Under the pieces are notes generated by a model that saw only the letters and a list, made by a program, of their open reading frames with translations, was not told the origin of the DNA and did not search any database. 64,000 nucleotides of DNA from Bacillota bacterium. Its GTDB lineage: Bacteria; Bacillota; UBA4882; UBA8346. Position 1 is the stretch's first letter. Each line of letters begins with the position of its first letter. A program made the translations under genes and the position numbers. The stretch spans positions 93,144 through 157,143 of the forward strand of contig JAEXDA010000002.1 in NCBI GenBank assembly GCA_023401925.1, in the 5' to 3' direction. Shown here piece after piece: positions 62,949 through 64,000 of this stretch.

Positions 62949-64000
62949 TCAACCAACTACCAGAGTTGCTTTTTTAGCCAAATTATGCGCTATACACAAT
63001 AAACCAAGTTCAATATTTACTTTCTTAATTCCACGAAGCATAAAACGGCGAAAAGACCAATTTTGCTTGATTTGACCGAAGACTGACTCAATCTCAACGG
63101 AGCGTTTGGCACGTAATTTCAGGCCTGGTTCCGAACAGAGATTTTGTTTGGCCTGCTGTTTTAGTTGTTGCCACCGGAAATTCACTGATAAAGTTCGGTT
63201 CCCATTGGAACGAGTACACTGATCCCGTAGTGGGCAATCGATGCAATTTTCTGACTGATAAACCCGATACTCTACTTCATAACCGGTTTTAGTCTGATCC
63301 TTTTGGGTTTCAACATAAGATAGTCTTCTTCCGGCAGGGCAAGTAAACTGATCACATTGAGCATCATAATTGAAATCATCGAACCCAAACCTGTTACCCT
63401 TCTTACACTTTTTCAATTCTTGATGAAAGGTACCATATTTAGCATAGTTACCGATTCCTTTATCAAGTAGGTGTTCATAGGTTTCTTCACAACCATATCC
63501 GGAATCAGCGATCAAGTTTTGTGTCAATTTATCGGACTGCTTCTCCAACTTTTTCAAGTGTGGAAGGCAACATGCTGAATCTGATGCTTGTTGATGAATG
63601 CTATACCCGGTCACAAACTGATCTTCGGTTCCAAGTTGTACGTTATAACATGCTTTAAGCTGGCTATTTTTTAAATGATCTTCTTTGGTTCGCATGAATG
63701 TAGCGTCAGGATCGGTCTTGGAGAAACTATTCCTTTCTCCCAGTAATTGTTCTTGAGTATGATATTGCTGCAAACGCGGCAGATATTCTTTTTTAAGCTT
63801 ACGAACCTTTGGAGCTAGTTTTGGTTGATTCGTCTCCGCCAGCCGGACATCAAGTTCTTTGATTTTGGCTTCTAGTTTGGCAGGGTCAATGGAAGCTTCA
63901 TTGCCGAGTTCTTCAAGATCCCGTTCTCCATATAATTGGTTTTCGGCATTGTTTTGGCGTTCGATCTCGGTTAGCAATTCGTTGATCTTGGTTGTTATTT
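62873..64000 (-). mobile_element. IS1182-type insertion sequence, one end in the window
   Basis: The transposase gene below occupies most of it. The end in the window probably lies at or near GGGGCTGTCCTAAAAGC (about 62873-62889), an inverted-repeat-like sequence. The other end lies outside the window, so neither repeats nor target duplication can be checked. Confidence 0.6.
62949..64000 (-). CDS. IS1182-family transposase (5' end outside window)
   Basis: About 350 residues are visible, open to the window edge. A charged helical region (I-K-E-L-D-V-R-L-A-E) precedes K-T-D-P-D-A-T-F-M-R-T-K (first catalytic aspartate). Then come L-I-A-D-S-G-Y-G-C-E-E-T (second aspartate), a cysteine-rich zinc-like insert (C-I-D-C-P-L-R-D-Q-C), and S-V-E-I-E-S-V-F-G-Q-I-K (catalytic glutamate). 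The DDE triad looks intact, so the element may still be active if the outside part is whole. Confidence 0.88.
   Translation of the reverse strand, partial: ITTKINELLTEIERQNNAENQLYGERDLEELGNEASIDPAKLEAKIKELDVRLAETNQPKLAPKVRKLKKEYLPRLQQYHTQEQLLGERNSFSKTDPDATFMRTKEDHLKNSQLKACYNVQLGTEDQFVTGYSIHQQASDSACCLPHLKKLEKQSDKLTQNLIADSGYGCEETYEHLLDKGIGNYAKYGTFHQELKKCKKGNRFGFDDFNYDAQCDQFTCPAGRRLSYVETQKDQTKTGYEVEYRVYQSENCIDCPLRDQCTRSNGNRTLSVNFRWQQLKQQAKQNLCSEPGLKLRAKRSVEIESVFGQIKQNWSFRRFMLRGIKKVNIELGLLCIAHNLAKKATLVVG

Overview
The window looks like chromosomal DNA of an anaerobic, sugar-fermenting Bacillota (Firmicutes) bacterium. This rests on an acpS-nnrE/D-alr gene order, ROK, DeoR and AraC-regulated ABC sugar cassettes, purine-rich Shine-Dalgarno sites, frequent TTG and GTG starts, intrinsic hairpin/T-run terminators, and an energy-converting membrane complex with no aerobic respiratory genes. 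I cannot name the genus. Base composition looks moderate by eye; I did not compute it. No rRNA, tRNA or CRISPR array was seen.

0-5.9 kb: 3' end of a nitroreductase, a lone cheR, acpS, the bifunctional NAD(P)H-hydrate repair enzyme, alanine racemase, a lipoyl-like mini-domain without its lysine, and a membrane-anchored glucodextranase-C-like protein. 5.9-16.2 kb, the most unusual part: an 871-residue fusion of a class-III aminotransferase to a cyanobacterial-type acyl-ACP reductase, then a six-gene membrane complex built like hydrogenase-4/Ech. Its large subunit has lost all four NiFe-binding cysteines, so it is best read as an energy-converting hydrogenase-related (Ehr) complex that is not a hydrogenase.

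16.3-21.7 kb: serS, a MarR-GNAT fusion with a clear operator-promoter, a TM1266-like ACT-fold protein, a UbiA prenyltransferase, a GNAT enzyme, and a decayed MerR-MFS locus whose operator is still intact. 21.7-29.8 kb: a CAP-domain secreted protein and a ROK-regulated sugar cassette (binding protein, two permeases, Gfo/Idh/MocA dehydrogenase, glycerate kinase broken by a one-base deletion). Two hairpin-forming, MITE-like repeats flank part of it. 29.9-36.7 kb: two flavodoxin-fold reductases under a divergent TetR regulator, rmuC, a MATE pump, a small membrane protein and an orphan KAS III enzyme.

36.8-51.1 kb is a complete L-rhamnose locus: AraC regulator, rhaB, rhaA, rhaD, fucO, a DeoR regulator, two double-domain ABC ATPases, two permeases and a binding protein. 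Rhamnose would be imported, isomerised, phosphorylated and split to DHAP and L-lactaldehyde, the latter reduced to 1,2-propanediol. 51.2-62.5 kb holds housekeeping genes: cyclophilin, a chemoreceptor, recQ, metF, rpiA, gyrA, an HTH-methyltransferase fusion and ahcY. The window ends inside an IS1182-type transposase gene.
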